In this document: one piece after another, positions 34,241 to 47,032 of the stretch
How positions within the stretch are numbered: position 1 is the stretch's first letter
How the letters are laid out: each line of letters opens with the position of its first letter
Assembly: GCA_034359265.1 (NCBI GenBank)
Contig: CP136895.1
Span: 46,952,001-47,016,000, forward strand
DNA from: Canna indica
Taxonomy: Eukaryota; Streptophyta; Magnoliopsida; Zingiberales; Cannaceae
Direction: 5' to 3'
DNA: 64,000 nt
The notes under the pieces: model-generated
Seen by the model: only the letters and a program-made list of their open reading frames with translations
Databases searched by the model: none
Told to the model about the DNA's origin: nothing
Translations under genes and position numbers: made by a program

Positions 34241-34682
34241 TGTTCCCGCCTAAGGATCGGAGTAGTCCAGTCCGGCTCGGTGTCTCTCTTGGTCAAGTGC
34301 AACTCCAGGGGGGGAGCAAAAGACACTATGATGGTCAAGTTAGTAAATCTCCTTGGTAGAAGTAATGAACTTGGAACTTAGGTTACCCGATGTGTGCGGT
34401 GTCTATATTTATTACAAGTGGAGGTGATGATGCTGCCCAGCAATCTTGCAGGGATATTGCTCATAATGGGTCGATGTTGATCCCAGAGATAACATGCTTG
34501 TAATGGCATATCTCTCGTGATAAGAAAGGACGTGGATATCCTTGTATGACCGGGTGCAGCCCTAGATGGAGTCATTCGGTCTGGCTCGATTCAGGTTCTG
34601 GAGTATGACCGAGTGAAGCCGTCTGGTCTCGACTTGATTTGGGTTATGGGTAATATTGGGTCTGGTCCGATCGGATCCAACA
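34241..34682 (-). mobile_element. 5' LTR of the Tat-like Gypsy element
   Basis: On the minus strand it reads TGTTGGATCCGATCGG ... CTTAGGCGGGAACA, 442 bp with matching TGTT/AACA ends. Immediately downstream on the minus strand is TTTGGTGCCACCGTGGGGC (34222-34240), placed as the primer-binding site; I do not assign the tRNA. Gag follows in the same orientation. The 3' LTR is not in the window, so the target duplication (34683-34687 is ATAGT) cannot be tested. Confidence 0.75.
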
Positions 34683-35464
34683 ATAGTTGTCTAATCCAAT
34701 GTCCATTAATTACAAGAACAAATAATCAACTTTTGGATGCTTACATCATTGTCTTATTACAATGAACTTCAATTATCCACGTATATCATATAACATCAAT
34801 TTTAATGAGTAATTGAATTTACCTTTCACAACTTGAAATATATTATACTTGAGATTTGGTGTGACTAACAAATCATTCAAACCATAAACTCAAGTTGGAA
34901 ATTGTAAATAATATGCAACTTTGTTCGACGTCCATAATAGATATAATAAACAATCAACAATGATTATTAAACACTTATTAATTGCATTTTAGTATAATTA
35001 AACAAATCATGCATTTATAATAAAATATAGATAATAATATGAGTTTGACTTCTAATCACACCCTTTCTTAAATAATTGAGTATCATTTCTTTGAATATGG
35101 ATATTAAATAAAATAAAACATAATAGAACTACACACCATTTCAGGGGTGAAGCCAGAAAATTATTTCAAGAGAGGCAAAATATAAAATCGCATATTATAA
35201 AGACAATTATATAATAAAAAAATATTTTTAGGAGAGACAAATATAACTAAATACTAATACATATAATATATATTACTATATATATTTAAAGAGGGTGACC
35301 AATGTTGGGGAAAATTACCCCTCCCCCCCTAATAGTAGTACACTAACCATTTAATATATAATCCAGTGTGTGACTTCTAACCACATCAGTTATATTAAAT
35401 GGAGTATCATTTAATATATAATTCGGAGTGTGATTTGACTTCTAATCACACAATTTCTTAAACA
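34683..35464. other. AT-rich intergenic DNA with a degenerate MITE-like stretch
   Basis: No gene. About 35143-35330 begins AGGGGTGAAGCCAGAAAATT and ends in a purine-to-pyrimidine change with ACCCCTCCCCCCCTAA, resembling a decayed MITE, but no paired ends or duplication can be shown. A segment with GACTTCTAATCACAC recurs near 35048 and 35438, and GGAGTATCATTTAATATATAAT-like text occurs between. The LINE tail follows at 35465. Confidence 0.4.
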
Positions 35465-35750
35465 TTTTTTTTAAATCAAAGATAGACATTTATACTATGA
35501 TTCAACAAAATAAGAATACAATGATTCCAAAAGAACTAGTAACATCTAAGAAATAGTGAGATATTCCAAAAAAATTAACAAATCAGTCACAAAGAATTCT
35601 AAAAAAGAAAAGAAATATTTGTTTGGAGCCTTCCAAATTCATCTGACATAGAGCAAGCCGTAGTCCAAATGTCATGATGAGAAGTGTTCACATCTTCAAA
35701 GATTTTTACATTCCTAGTAATCCATATCCACTAAATTAAGAATGCAAGCA
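35465..35750 (-). pseudogene. LINE ORF2 C-terminus, 3' UTR and A-tail
   Basis: On the minus strand, ITRNVKIFEDVNTSHHDIWT is followed by a stop, then about 120 bp of untranslated sequence and an A-run (35465-35472 as T on the plus strand). This matches the short C-terminal tail and poly(A) end of plant L1-type LINEs. Confidence 0.8.
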
Positions 35751-36084
35751 TGTTGAGGAAATAGCAAAGCTTAAACAAATGACACAAAGAAATAAATAAA
35801 GAAAATGATCAAAAAGTCACGTTTTATTCAATGTAAACACAAGGTATAAATGGTAATGTACATACATAATTTGGTCAATTGACCAGGATAAATATGTTAT
35901 TTTCTATTTTAAAAAGAGAGATAAAAATGGGGTTGTCTGTGCCCGAATAGAATTAGATGTTCTCCATTACTTTTCTTTGTACTCCTTTTGTTCTTCAGCT
36001 GTTATCAACATTTACAAAAAATGAGAGATTGCCTTTTGCTCTCAATCATTTGGTTCTTCCTTATTGCTCCCTAAAAATCCAACA

Positions 36085-36096
36085 TGGTATTAGAGC
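36085..36096 (+). promoter_or_regulatory. Primer-binding site, initiator tRNA-Met type
   Basis: TGGTATTAGAGC directly follows the LTR end CCAACA; it differs from the standard TGGTATCAGAGC by one base. Confidence 0.85.
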
Positions 36097-36308
36097 GAAA
36101 GATGAGGGCATCATCGGCGTTGCAGAAGTCGCTTGATCTGATTTTCGCCTAATCACCGAGATCTAGATTTGGGTCTGCTCAATCAATCGATCAAGGTATC
36201 TAAGAAGTGAAATAGATTACCTACCTATTGTGCATCAATCTGCAATCGTCGCAGATCTCACAATGGAGAGTTCCTCAAACAACAGAAACAGCGTCCTGCC
36301 GATGATCG

Positions 36309-37131
36309 ATGATCGATGATCCGATGGCGCTTCATAATAGCGATAATCCATGTACAAATCTTGTGTTTGTTCAATTGATAGGAAGTGTTAATTACCTACC
36401 TTGGAGAGAATCAATGCTCATGACATTGTCTGCAAGAAACAAACTCAGATTCATTGACGGCACTGTAAATAATCCTAGAAGTGATTCTCCATCCTTTGTT
36501 CAATGGAGGAGATGTAATGACTTGGTCAGATCTTGGATCACTCAGTCACTGAGCCAAGAGCTTGTCAAGAGTGTTCTATATTCCAAAACTGCTAAGAAGA
36601 TGTGGAAATGCTTGGAAACAAGATTTGGGCAGAGTAATGAGCCCAAGATTTTTGAAGTTGAAGCTCAAGTTAGTAACACAAGGCAGCATAACTTGACGGT
36701 AGCATCATACTACACTCAACTGAAATCCCTTTGGGATGAATTAGACTTAGCGGAGCTTGAAAATAGATGTTGTTGTATGGCCGAGATTAGAACGAATGAA
36801 AAAAGGAGACTAAGGAAGTTTCTTATGGGCCTTAATGAAGTCTATCTGGGAGTCAGGGGACAAATCTTACTCATGAGGCCCCTTCCAAGTATTGAGCAGA
36901 GCTACTCAATGATAGAACAAGAAGAAAAGCAAAGGGAGCTTGCTTCGGCTGCCACCAATAACAATGAATCCATTGCATTGAAAAGCTCACATTATCAACC
37001 AAAATTTAGAAGTGTTCAGACAAATAAAGATAAGGAATGTGGGTATTGTGCAAAGCTTGGCCACTTGAGGGAACAATGCTTCAAAATGCATGGATATCCA
37101 ACAAGCCAGAAGTCCTTCAAAGGAAAATAGA
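36309..37131 (+). pseudogene. Copia gag with CCHC knuckle
   Basis: This encodes the capsid/nucleocapsid part of the element polyprotein. The open frame of 273 codons is the least damaged gene of this element: an N-terminal 'FVQLIGSVNYLPWRESMLMT', the UBN2-type gag core with KMWKCLETRFGQSN and 'RQHNLTVASYYTQLKSLWDE', then the knuckle CGYCAKLGHLREQC followed by FKMHGYP. The frame ends at a TAG after SFKGK (37129). An upstream in-frame ATG region near 36264 may be the original start. The linker to protease (37132-37380) is open in pieces only. Confidence 0.88.
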
Positions 37132-37377
37132 AGATTTGGGAACCTAGTACGAAGCTGAAACAAGCATATTAGGTTCAGAAATCAAAGAAAAACCAAGAGG
37201 AGGATATTGCAAAGGGCACTGAAAGCAAGTCTGAGAATGATGAATCATCCACAGGCTTCACAAAGAAACGGCTAAATACATTTATGAGTATGTTAAATGG
37301 GAAGTTCTCACTTGGATCTTCAAGAAACCAAATGGCTAATTGTGCAGGTAACAATTCTTGCTTATTGACAAATAAAT

Positions 37378-37761
37378 GTGTTCATACATAGATTCTGGAT
37401 AGTGGTGCCACAGACCACATATTCACTTCAGATACTATTCTCCACAAAAAAAACTAAACTCATGAACCCTGAACATGTAGCCCTGCCAAATGACAATAAA
37501 GCTCTAGTTTCTCACATAGGTAGTGCCACCATAAATGACCAACTAGTACTTCAGCAAGTTCTGTCAGTACCTAGTTTTCATTTCAACCTCATATCAATTT
37601 GTAAGATTACAAAAGAATTTAATTGTTCAGTAACCTTTGATGCCACTCATTGCTATATCCAAGACCCTACTACCAGGAAAAAATTGGGGATTGGTAAAGA
37701 GAGTCATGGCCTTTATCTGATAATCGAAGCTTCTTCAGGTTTTTCATCCAAAGCTTTTTAA
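37378..37761 (+). pseudogene. Copia aspartic protease
   Basis: The active site ILDSGATDHIF begins with its Asp codon at 37398, preceded by a TAG stop (37388-37390). A frameshift at the A-run near 37445 moves the rest of the domain ('NFNLISICKITKEF'-like region reading FHFNLISICKITKEF, then LGIGKESHGLY) into another frame. The catalytic DSG is intact, but the protein cannot be read through. It is followed by the GAG-pre-integrase motif LWHLRLGHMS at about 37780. Confidence 0.85.
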
Positions 37762-38700
37762 ATTCAAAATTATAGTTTTTCTTTATGGCATCTAAGGTTG
37801 GGGCATATGTCTCAATCCAAAATGATGCTTCTTACAAATTCAATTCTTGATGTTAAATTTCCTTCTAAGTTGCATTGCAACATATGTCCTATAGCAAAAT
37901 AATGTAGATTGCCTTTTCAATCAAGTAATATTTCATCTACTTTACCTTTTGAATTATTGCATTATGATGGTTGGGGACCTTTAAAGGTCAAAACACATTG
38001 TGGATGCTCTTATTTTCTCACCATAGTAGATGATTACTCTAGGAGCTATTGGACTCTCTTGATGTCATCTAAAGATCAAGTGTCAAATATGTTGATAAAT
38101 TTTGTTAACCTAGTGCAAAATCAATTCACCACAACTATGAAGTGTTTTAGAACAGACAATGGGGGAGAGTTTTTTAACACTAGCTTAAAAAAAATTCTTT
38201 CTTGAAAAGGGTATTCTACACCAAAGCTCATGTCCATACACACTCCAGCAAAATGTTGTAATATAAAGGAAGCGTAGGCACTTGCTTCAAGTAGCAAGAA
38301 GCCTAAAATTTCAGTCAAACCTACCTCTAAGTTTTTGGGGAGAATGTGTCCTAACTGCTACATACCTGATAAATAGACTCTCAAGTCCTTTGCTAGGAAA
38401 CAAAAGTCCATTTGAAATGCTTTATAGCAAAGTTCCATCTCTCAGTCACCTTAGGGTATTTGAATGTTTGTGTTATGCAAGCACCACTAAACCAGGAAAA
38501 GGAAAGTTTGATCCTAGAGCAGATTAGTGTGTGTTTATTGGTTACCCATATGCACAAAAGGATTAGAAACTTTACAATATATTGACACGAAGTTTTTTGA
38601 TATCAAGATATGTAACTTTCATTGAATCCATATTTCCTTTTTCAAAATCAGGTTCAAAGGAAATCATATTTCCTAATCAAATGAAGATGACCCTGTAGAT
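37762..38700 (+). pseudogene. Copia integrase
   Basis: The zinc region (LRLGHMS, then CNICPIAK) is followed by the catalytic core with LLHYDGWGPLKV, TIVDDYSRSYW and FRTDNGGEFF (about 38150-38175). A frameshift near 38195 separates the core from the continuing '[20 protein letters not shown]' and FECLCYAS blocks (38282-38527). A TAG follows FDPRAD at 38525. It is recognisably a rve-type integrase and inactive as it stands. Confidence 0.88.
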
Positions 38701-40060
38701 TTTCTATTTTGTCCACAAAATACAAGCAATCTACCTCATAACCATGGAGCACTCGGTCAAAACCTAAATGATTCAACTCCCATTAATAAAACATCTATTG
38801 AACCTAGTCCTCCACAAGAGCCAATGAATGCCACTTCACCAAGCATGCACCTTCAACAGTATCCTGAGATCTTCATTCCTGAACTGAATCTTTACCCGTT
38901 GCTCAGAGAAAAGGAAAAAGGACTATTAAACCTCCATCAAAGCTAAAAGATTATCAATGTAATGCCATGAGTATATGAAACCAATCTCCAATGACAAAAA
39001 AAAATCAGTCCATTGCATATCAGAGTTGTATCCTATATCCAATTTTTTATCCTTAAACAGCCTAGACTCACAACATGCTATATTCATCACCAAATTAGAT
39101 AGCCATAATGACCCCAACACCTATGAAGCTACCATTCAGAATCCTGTATGGATAGAGTCAATGAAAAATGAATTGCAGGCGCTTGAGGAAAATGAAACCT
39201 AGACCTTGTGTAATCTCCCTCCTGAAAAAAATGCATTATGGTGCAAATGGGTCCATAGAACAAAGTACAAATCACATGGGAGTGTTGAAAGACACAAATC
39301 TAGACTACTTGCCAAAGGGTATACTCAAGTTGAGGGGGTGGACTACCAAGAAACCTTTGCACCAGTGTCAAAATTCACAATAGTCAGGATGTTGATATCT
39401 GTAGCAGCAACAAATGGATGGAAGTTTTTCCAATTAGACATTGACAATGCATACTTGCATGGTGAGTTAGATGAGACAGTGTACATGAACAAACCTCCTG
39501 GGTATGACAATCATGGAGATGGAAAAGTTTGCAAGCTAAAAAAGGCAATCTATGGCCTAAAGCAGGCCAATAGACAATGGTACTTTAAACTCTCATCAAG
39601 CATACTTTCTTTGGAATTTCAACAATGTAGCAGTGAAACATGCATGTATGTGAAGCAAAGAAGTGAAAAGATCATCATAGTACTTGTCTATGTAGATGAT
39701 CTAATACTCATAGGAACTAACATTGAAGGAATACATGAGTTGAAGTGATTCTTAGACAACAAGTTCAAAATAAAAAATTTGAGTGAGATGCATTACTTTC
39801 TGAGACTAGAAATACTAAAAAAATCTGGAAGACATTCATGTAAAACAGAGGAAATACATTCTAGATTTACTCAAAGAGATGAACTTAGAATCATCTAAGC
39901 CACAATTGACCCCAATTAAGGCTCAATCAAAGACTCACAACATGAGTCCAGAGGCAAAATAAATGGAACATGTTGATGAAAAGTCATTTAGAAGGTTAAT
40001 AGGTAAACTGTGATACATAACAGTAACAAGGCTTGACATATCTTATGCAGTACACAATTT
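38701..40060 (+). pseudogene. Copia reverse transcriptase
   Basis: A linker of low similarity (38701-38960) leads to the RVT_2-type domain: 'NPVWIESMKNELQALEENET', then a stop (39200-39202), WCKWVHRTKYKS, 'HKSRLLAKGYTQVEGVDYQE', TFAPVSKFT, 'FFQLDIDNAYLHGELDETVY', KLKKAIYGLKQ and the catalytic YVDDLILIGT (YVDD at 39689-39700). A TGA at about 39746 interrupts 'GIHELK-FLDNKFKIKNL', and further stops lie near 39841, 39958 and 40010. The catalytic residues are present. Confidence 0.9.
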
Positions 40061-40070
40061 AAGTCAACAT

Positions 40071-40608
40071 ATGCAAAGCCCTATTGTAATGCATCACAAG
40101 GCAGCAACCAAAGTAGTAAAATACTTAAAGGCAACACCCAGTTTGGGTCTTTTTTATCCAGCTAACTCAGACATGAAACTTACTGGTTTCAGTGATGTTG
40201 ATTGGGCAAGTTGTCCTCTTTCTCGTAGGTCAGTTACTGGATGCTACATGAAGCTCGGGGAAGCCTTAGTTTCATGGAAATGCAAGAAACAAGGCACTGT
40301 TAGCATATCTTCAGCTGAGAGTGAGTTAAGGGCAATGTCAAGTGCTGCCGCAGAATTGGTTTGGTTATCCAGAATGATTATGGAACTTGGTTTTCAGGTT
40401 ATGCATCCTATAAATCTTCATTGTGACAACCAAAGCTCAATTCATATCACAAAAAATCGTGTCTTTCATGAGCACACAAAGCACTTGGAAACAGATTGTT
40501 ATTATGTTAGAGATATACAAACAGGGATTTCTTACACCAGTCTTCACTCCTAGCACATTGCAAGAAGCTGACATCTTCACAAAGGCATTACCAAGAGATA
40601 GGCACTAG
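40071..40608 (+). pseudogene. Copia RNase H
   Basis: The domain reads KYLKATPSLGLFYP, TGFSDVDWASCPLSRRSVTG, VSWKCKKQGTVSISSAESEL and 'INLHCDNQSSIHITKNRVFH', the RNase H of Copia elements. A frameshift near 40520 moves the end (EADIFTKALPR) into the next frame. The purine tract and 3' LTR follow at 40658-40669. Confidence 0.9.
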
Positions 40609-41015
40609 TTTCTCATTGTCAAACTAGGATTGCAAACTCCTTTTGCAACCTTCAGTTTGAGGAGGGAGTGTTGCGGAAATAGCAAAGCTCAAACAAATGA
40701 CATAGAGAAATAAATAAAGGAAATGACCAAAAGGTCATGTTTTATTCAATGTAAACATAGGGTATAAATGGTAATGTACATACATTGGTAATTTGGTCAA
40801 TTGACCAGGGCAAATATGTAATTTTCTATTTTAAAAAGAGAGATAAAAATGGGGTTGTTTGTGCCTTGATAGAATTAGGTGTTCTTCATTACTTTTCTTT
40901 GTACTCCTTTTGTTCTTTAGTTGTTATCAGCATTTACAGAAAATGAGAGATTGCCTTTAATTTTCTCTCAATCATTTGGTTCTTCCTTATTGCTCCCTAA
41001 AAATCCAACAAAGCA

Positions 41016-41277
41016 GAGTCAAATGTTCCTACACATGATACTCAGTTTTCAATTTTATATACAACTCCAGCCACCATTTCCAAAAGGAATCCCTGGGCAG
41101 ATCGATACCAATCCCGCCACATGCCAAACATCTGAGGACAAGAAAGAAAGCAATGCTGAACAGATTCTACTACCATATGATATCTTGGGAAAAGATCCAT
41201 AACACTAGGAAATCGTTCTTTCAGCCTTTGGCGTACTGGGATGCCGTCATGCATAAGCTTCCAAATAAGAATCTTAA
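41016..41277 (-). pseudogene. LINE ORF2, RT-associated zinc-binding (zf-RVT) segment
   Basis: The minus-strand frame reads IWKLMHDGIPVRQRLKERFP and ESVQHCFLSCPQ, the zf-RVT pattern at the end of plant LINE ORF2. It is stranded between two Copia insertions: AAGCA (41011-41015) on the left and CTTAA (41273-41277) on the right are their duplications. The frame continues at 55855 upstream and 35750 downstream. Confidence 0.88.
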
Positions 41278-42441
41278 TGTTAGCCTAAGGTTTTCTACCT
41301 TGGTCTTAATCTCGGTTTTGATGATAACAAACATGGAACTACTATTTCATTGAGAAATATTTTCAGGTTCCATATCGGTTAGCGCTCGATGTCCTTGATT
41401 GGAAATATCAAAAAAATCGGAAGAACATTGGTCGACGCATTCGGGTTCGTTGCGGAAATTTCTATAAGTTCGACGTGTGCACCAAAGACGTCTTGGACGA
41501 GTCTAGAGAACATATGAAAAGCTCTTCAAGTTGACGCACGCTGAAGGCCGGAACCCGAAAATGAAGAGCGCAAGAAAAATACACAAGAAAATTGCCCTGT
41601 CCAGATTCGGTCGATCGACAGAAGAGGAAAAGGGGCAGAAGGCAATTCGATCAATCGAATGTTGTCAAAAACTGGCAGTAGCCAAGTCGATCGATCGAAG
41701 CATGCTAGAAAGTGACAGTATGCCTTCGGTCGCTCGATCGGTCGACCGATGATCGATCGGCAAGCGACCGAGAGTCGCCAACGGGCAGAAAAATGCTTGT
41801 TGACGACACATTAAATTTGGGGGGTTATAAATACCCACTCAAAACTCTCTCCCAACTAGTTGTTGATGCTTCCAAGTCTCAAAGAGTGATCCTAAGAATC
41901 TCCTAAGCCCTTTCATGATCAAATCCACAAAACCTAGCTCTTGATCCATCATCCTCAAGTGTTCTTCATTGAACGGGTATTCAAGCTTGCTAGGCTCAAG
42001 AAGAAGATGTGCCCTTACTATGATAAGTCATCTTTACTCTCTTCTTGTGATTAAGGTATTTTTATTTTGTTTTGATTTGATTTACTTGAGTTTGTAAAAA
42101 GACCTAGTGTGTGGTCTTGTGTGTATGTGGTAACCTTAGTGTAGAAGGAGTAAAGTCACTTGTGTAAACTAAGTTAGGAGTAGGTCTTAGAAATTGAGGT
42201 GGGAAAGCTCACTCGGTAGGAAGGCAGGATACTTCCGAGTGTGGAAGTGCCTTCGAGGTGAGTGTAGGGTCTTTCCGGTGTAAAGTTCTCAATTGTAAGC
42301 TACTCATAATTTAATGGATTTGGGTGTAAAATCCTAAGCACGGTGCTTAGGTAGTGGAGTAGGCATTGGGGCCGAACCACTATAAATCATTGTGTTAGTG
42401 TTGTTTACTTTGCGTTTCATATTGCTTATCATTTATATCTT
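41278..42441 (+). repeat. 5' LTR of element A (3' end deleted)
   Basis: It matches the 3' LTR closely through 'aaccactataaatcattgtg' and then departs at about 42441; some 190 bp including the C-run are missing. It carries a TCGATCGA/GGTCGACC cluster (41608-41765) and TATAAATA at 41826-41833. Confidence 0.85.
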
Positions 42442-42472
42442 AATTTTGGAGTGAATTAGATAAGAAAATGTT

Positions 42473-43587
42473 TAAGTATAATGGAGTTGTCATAAATTGT
42501 ATACTTTGCACATTACCAAATGGCATCCTAGAAAAAGTCATGCATTGCTCTTCGGCTTTTGATTTATGAGCCACTTTAAATGTTTTATATGATCATGCCA
42601 AAATCGAAGAAATTGGCACTTTTAATGAAGGTGGTGATGACAATGATCACTCACCTACTACTAATCTTGGTTTTGATGCCCATAGTGCTTCTAGTCGAAG
42701 GAGCAATTCTAAAAGCCGAAAATGAAAGGTAATTTGTCATGCTTGCAAAGAAAATGGGCATGTGAAGAAAAATTGCTCAAGCATGAAGAACAAAGCAAGG
42801 AAGAGGTTAAGTGCTTCCACCTCTACCTCTCACTCACTTGAAGCACCCTCTAGCCATGACTATGAAGCCACATCTAAAGTTAGCCTCATGGATGCTTTTG
42901 ATGAGGTACACTCTCCTTCACCTAGTCATGCTAATGAAAATGATGATGCTAGCTCTACTAGTTCTCATAACATGCCATATGATGAGTTAGTAGATGAGTG
43001 TAGGAAAATGTATGTCTTGCTTGTTAGAAAAGATAAGAAAAATAAAGTGTTGAAAAAGGAAAATGTGATGCTTAATTCTCATTTGCATGAATCCAAATTA
43101 GAAAATGAAAAATTGAAATCTAGGTCATTTAATTCATGTCATGATAATGTAGAACTTGAGCTTAAGGATTTGAAGCTTAAAAATGATAATTTAGAAAATG
43201 AGAATTGTATGTTAAAATCTCAATTACATGCATCGCATAAAGTTAATGCTTCTTCTTTCAATTCTAAAAAATCAAAATATCTCATTTAGGAAACCTCAAA
43301 AGAAGAATGTTACCCTTAAGAATGCTCATGCCCATCATCCTTCTTAAGTCAAGCATTCTAACATTAAATCTCATGTCCATGTTAAAAATGAAAAGAAATA
43401 GTTTCATGAACATTGTTTTTATTATGGTATATATGGTCATGCTATCCATGATTGTGCATTGAAAAGAAATCCAAGTGTTACTAAGACACTTTGGATTCCT
43501 AGGCCCACTCACCCCCAAGAACCCAAAGTCATTTGGGTACCGAAGGTTTCTTGTTCTCTTGTAGGGGAAGCTACCACACATGATTGA
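42473..43587 (+). pseudogene. SIRE-like gag of element A
   Basis: The N-terminus is lost; the frame is picked up at 'INCILCTLPNGILEKVMHCS', collinear with element B gag. It continues through a first knuckle CHACKENGHVKKNC (about 42740-42780), an acidic serine-rich stretch and a coiled-coil (LKLKNDNLENENCMLKSQLH) to a second knuckle CFYYGIYGHAIHDC with the second cysteine changed to tyrosine. It ends with PKVIWVPKVS before a stop near 43587. Stops lie near 42566, 42723 and 43345, with a frameshift near 43290. In SIRE-type elements PKxxWVPK leads into protease; here no protease follows. Confidence 0.85.
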
Positions 43588-46385
43588 AGGAAAGTGATGT
43601 GTTGAAGTTGACCATGGACTTGAATGATGAATCCTACCTTGGTTGCAACTTCAAGCTACCTTCATGCCTTAGGTAAAGTTGGCATCAAAACTATTTTGGT
43701 ATCATCTTCTAACTTGTATTAATTTACCTTAGTTGAAGATTATGATACTATGCTTAATTCTAGTTGATCTTCGTGCTCTTGATTTATTTTATGAAATGAT
43801 TTTTTATTTTAATTTTCCGATCTCTTCGGAGACCTATGTAGTCTATAACGGGCTCATGTGACCTTGTGATTCTAAAATAGGAAGGGTTGAAGATCTTATT
43901 TTTCAAAATTTCACATTAATTTTGAGATCTCTTTAATTCATTTTGATATCACTTTGACTTATGTGTAAATGAATCTCTACTACTTAGTAAAGTAGGTCTT
44001 TGAAAATGATACTTGATCGTCATCTTTGCTATTTAGTACGATAACTTGCTAGTAGATATGGTTTGATTACTATTAATGAAGTATACTTGCAAGTTATTAA
44101 AAATGGAAGGCTATTGTGAAGAAAATGGAAAAGGAAATGAAAAGTTTGGAAAATTTTCAAGAATGAGGTATGAGGTTGATTTTGTAATAATCTTAGTATA
44201 ATACTTGAATACTTGTGCTATAATGACATCTCTAAGCTCATGATTGGTTTTGCATGATAAATATATGAAATTTCATGAGTATGTAAAATTTTGATAACTT
44301 AGGCAATTTCATGATATATTGATTGAATGAAACTTGCTCTAGGTTGAAATTCATATTAGAGACCTCATTTTGAGTTAATGGTTGGAAAACATGTTTATAT
44401 ACACATATCACATGAGTCTAGGTATTTAAACTTAAAAATTCTTGTGTAGATGACCAAGGTGATAACTAAATCACTTTAGGGGACTTAAGCTTTAAAAAGT
44501 TTGATCCAAGTCAACAAATCGACTTGGACATTTCATTTTGAGTCCAAACTTCATAAACATATTTAGGAATAGGTGTGACATGTTTCCATGTATTTAGAAT
44601 GAAAATTTTATATGGATATGGATAAAATGATATAGATGTCATTTCATGATAACCTCATTTGAACAAGTTTGATCCAAGTCAACAAATTGACTTAGAGGTC
44701 TCATTTTTAATCCATATTTGAGGAACATGTTTAGATTTTCTCATGTTAGGTATCCATAGGTTTAAGTTTGAAAAACCATGAGTAAATGATAAGATTGACA
44801 CTTAGCAAGTTTTATGATAACTAGTTTAGTTTTGAATGAAATCATACTAGGTTGATATCTTGACTTAAGGACATAATTTTCATTCCAAACTTGGCATACA
44901 CTCTTTACATGATCATTATGTGGTGTCATAGAAGTTTGAATAAAAACTGAGTATGTTTTGAAAAATGACTAAAAGTTACGGAAATGCCAATGAAATTTTA
45001 GTATTTTCAATCAATTTTAGAAAAATGTAAAAAACTGATTTTGCGATGATTCTTGAAACTGCTCTTTCATTGAAAAATCTAGTTTGTTATGTAAAAAGTT
45101 TAAAAAATTTTATCAAGAATCTGATTTATAATGGAATTTTGAAGTTGGATTTCAAAAATACAAAGTATCATAATCTTGAAATATCAATCTTTCCGATACT
45201 TTAGTTTTTCGTCGAAAACTTCAAATGAAACTCTGTGCATACTATTTTGATTCAATTTCTAATATCGTTCTCACTATTCTTTGAGTGAAATCTTTTCTAA
45301 AAATGATTTTGATATCTTGAGCAATATCTTAAAAATAAGTTTTTGGTTGAAATCAAGATATGATGAAAAATGAACTTCGAAATTTCATTTTAAGCTCAAA
45401 CTTGAATCACATACTTAGATTCACTCATGTTAGATGTCCAAGTGTCTAAGCTAAAGAAAACATGAGTAGATAGCAAAATTTGATACTTAGCAATTTTCAC
45501 GTTTTCATGCTCATTTCGAATGAAACCGTGCTAAGTTCATATTTTGATCAAACGATATTATTTTCACTTCAAACTTGATATACATGCTTTAGATGAGCAT
45601 ATCTTTGTATCCGGAAAGTTTGAGTGAAATTTGAAAACGTTTGAAAAAATTCCAAATATTTACGAAAATGCCACTAGCACTTAATGAATTTTAGAAAAAT
45701 GCAGTAGAATGATTTTTGGTTGATTCTTAAATCTGCATCTTCCTTGGGATATCTAGTTTATGACATAAAAATTTCAAAAATCTTGAGTATAAATATGATT
45801 TATTATGAATTTTTTAAATTGAATTTTGACACTTTAAAGTAATGTTCTTTCCAAATGCTCATTTCTCGATACTTTGGATTTTCGTCGAAATCTTTGAATG
45901 AGATCTCAAGTATGATGTTAGATTCATGTTTTTGGTATCGCTCTCACCATTACCCGAGAAAAATCATTTCTAAAATGGTTTTTGATATTTTGACCGATAC
46001 TTGAAAATATTGATACTTGAGCTTATACATGATTTTCGGATTTAGACTTTAGTTAGCACTCTTTGCTATCATGTATGATTTAGTCTCATATCAAATATTT
46101 GTTTTTCATCCATTTGGTTGAGATTTTCATGTTTCATGAAAAATAATTTTAGAGTCCCAACTTTGACTAGATTGGCTTTTCTTGCCCTTTTTTATTGATG
46201 TCAAAAGGGTGAGAAAAATATAGGTAAAGGGGAAGAAAATATAGGAAAACCATGCATATAGATAGGGGGAGTTCCATTATGTAGATATGCATGTTGATAG
46301 GGGGGGAATCTCATGTTTGATATTCTTTGTGCTTAATTGAATATATTTTCTTAAGGATGTTTGTCATCATCAAAAAGGGGAATAT
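43588..46385 (+). other. Noncoding 3' internal region of element A
   Basis: About 2.8 kb of AT-rich DNA with no substantial frame on either strand. Short diverged repeats recur, for example 'catgagtctagg' plus 'gatccaagtcaac' blocks near 44400-44760 and 'gtcgaaatctt'/'gatatcttgac' text near 45180-46020. The same region is found in element B (52224-53640) and at the left edge (1-579). It ends with AAAAAGGGGAATAT before the 3' LTR at 46386. It occupies the place where pol would stand in a full element. Confidence 0.8.
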
Positions 46386-47032
46386 TGTTGGCCTAAGGTT
46401 TCCTACTTTGGTCTTAATCTCAATTTTGATGATAACAAACATAGAACTAATGTTTCATTGAGAAATATTTTCAAGTTTCATATCGGTTAGCGCTCGATGT
46501 CCTTGACTAGAAATATCGGAAAAATCGAAAGGACATTGGTCGACACGTTCGGGTTCGTTGCGGAAATTTCTAGAAGTTTGACGTGTGCACCAAAGACGTC
46601 TTGGTCGAGTCTAGAGAACATATGGAAAGCTCTTCAAGTTGATGCACGCTGAAGGCCGGAACCCGAAAATGAAGCGCACAAGAAAAATATACAAGAAAAT
46701 TACCCTGCCCAGATTCGGTCGACCGACCGATCGATCGGCAGAAGAGGAAATCAGGCAGAAGGCAATTCGATCGATCGAATGCTGCCAAAAATTAGCAGTA
46801 GGCAAGTCAGTCAACCAAACGATCGACCGAAGTATGCTAGAAAGCAGCAGTATGCCTTCGATCGCTTGGTCGGTCGATCGACGATTGACCGACAAGTGAC
46901 CAGGCGTCGCCAACAGGCAGAAAAAATGCCCGTTGACGACAACTTGAGTTTGGGGGGTTATAAATACTCACTCAAAACTCTCTCCCAACCAGTTGTTGAC
47001 GCTTCCAAGTCTCAAAGAGTGATCCTAAGCAC

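Larger units (their letters stand above)
35751..41010 (+). mobile_element. Structurally complete Copia retrotransposon (5.3 kb), coding-defective
   Basis: LTRs are 35751-36084 and 40669-41010 (334 and 342 bp, TGTTG...CCAACA); AAGCA duplications lie at 35746-35750 and 41011-41015. By eye the LTRs differ at about two dozen of ~335 positions plus two small indels (near 7%), so it is not recent. The primer site TGGTATTAGAGC starts at 36085 and the purine tract GAGGAGGGAG ends at 40668. The order gag, protease, integrase, RT, RNase H defines Copia. It inserted into the 3' end of the LINE. Confidence 0.96.
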
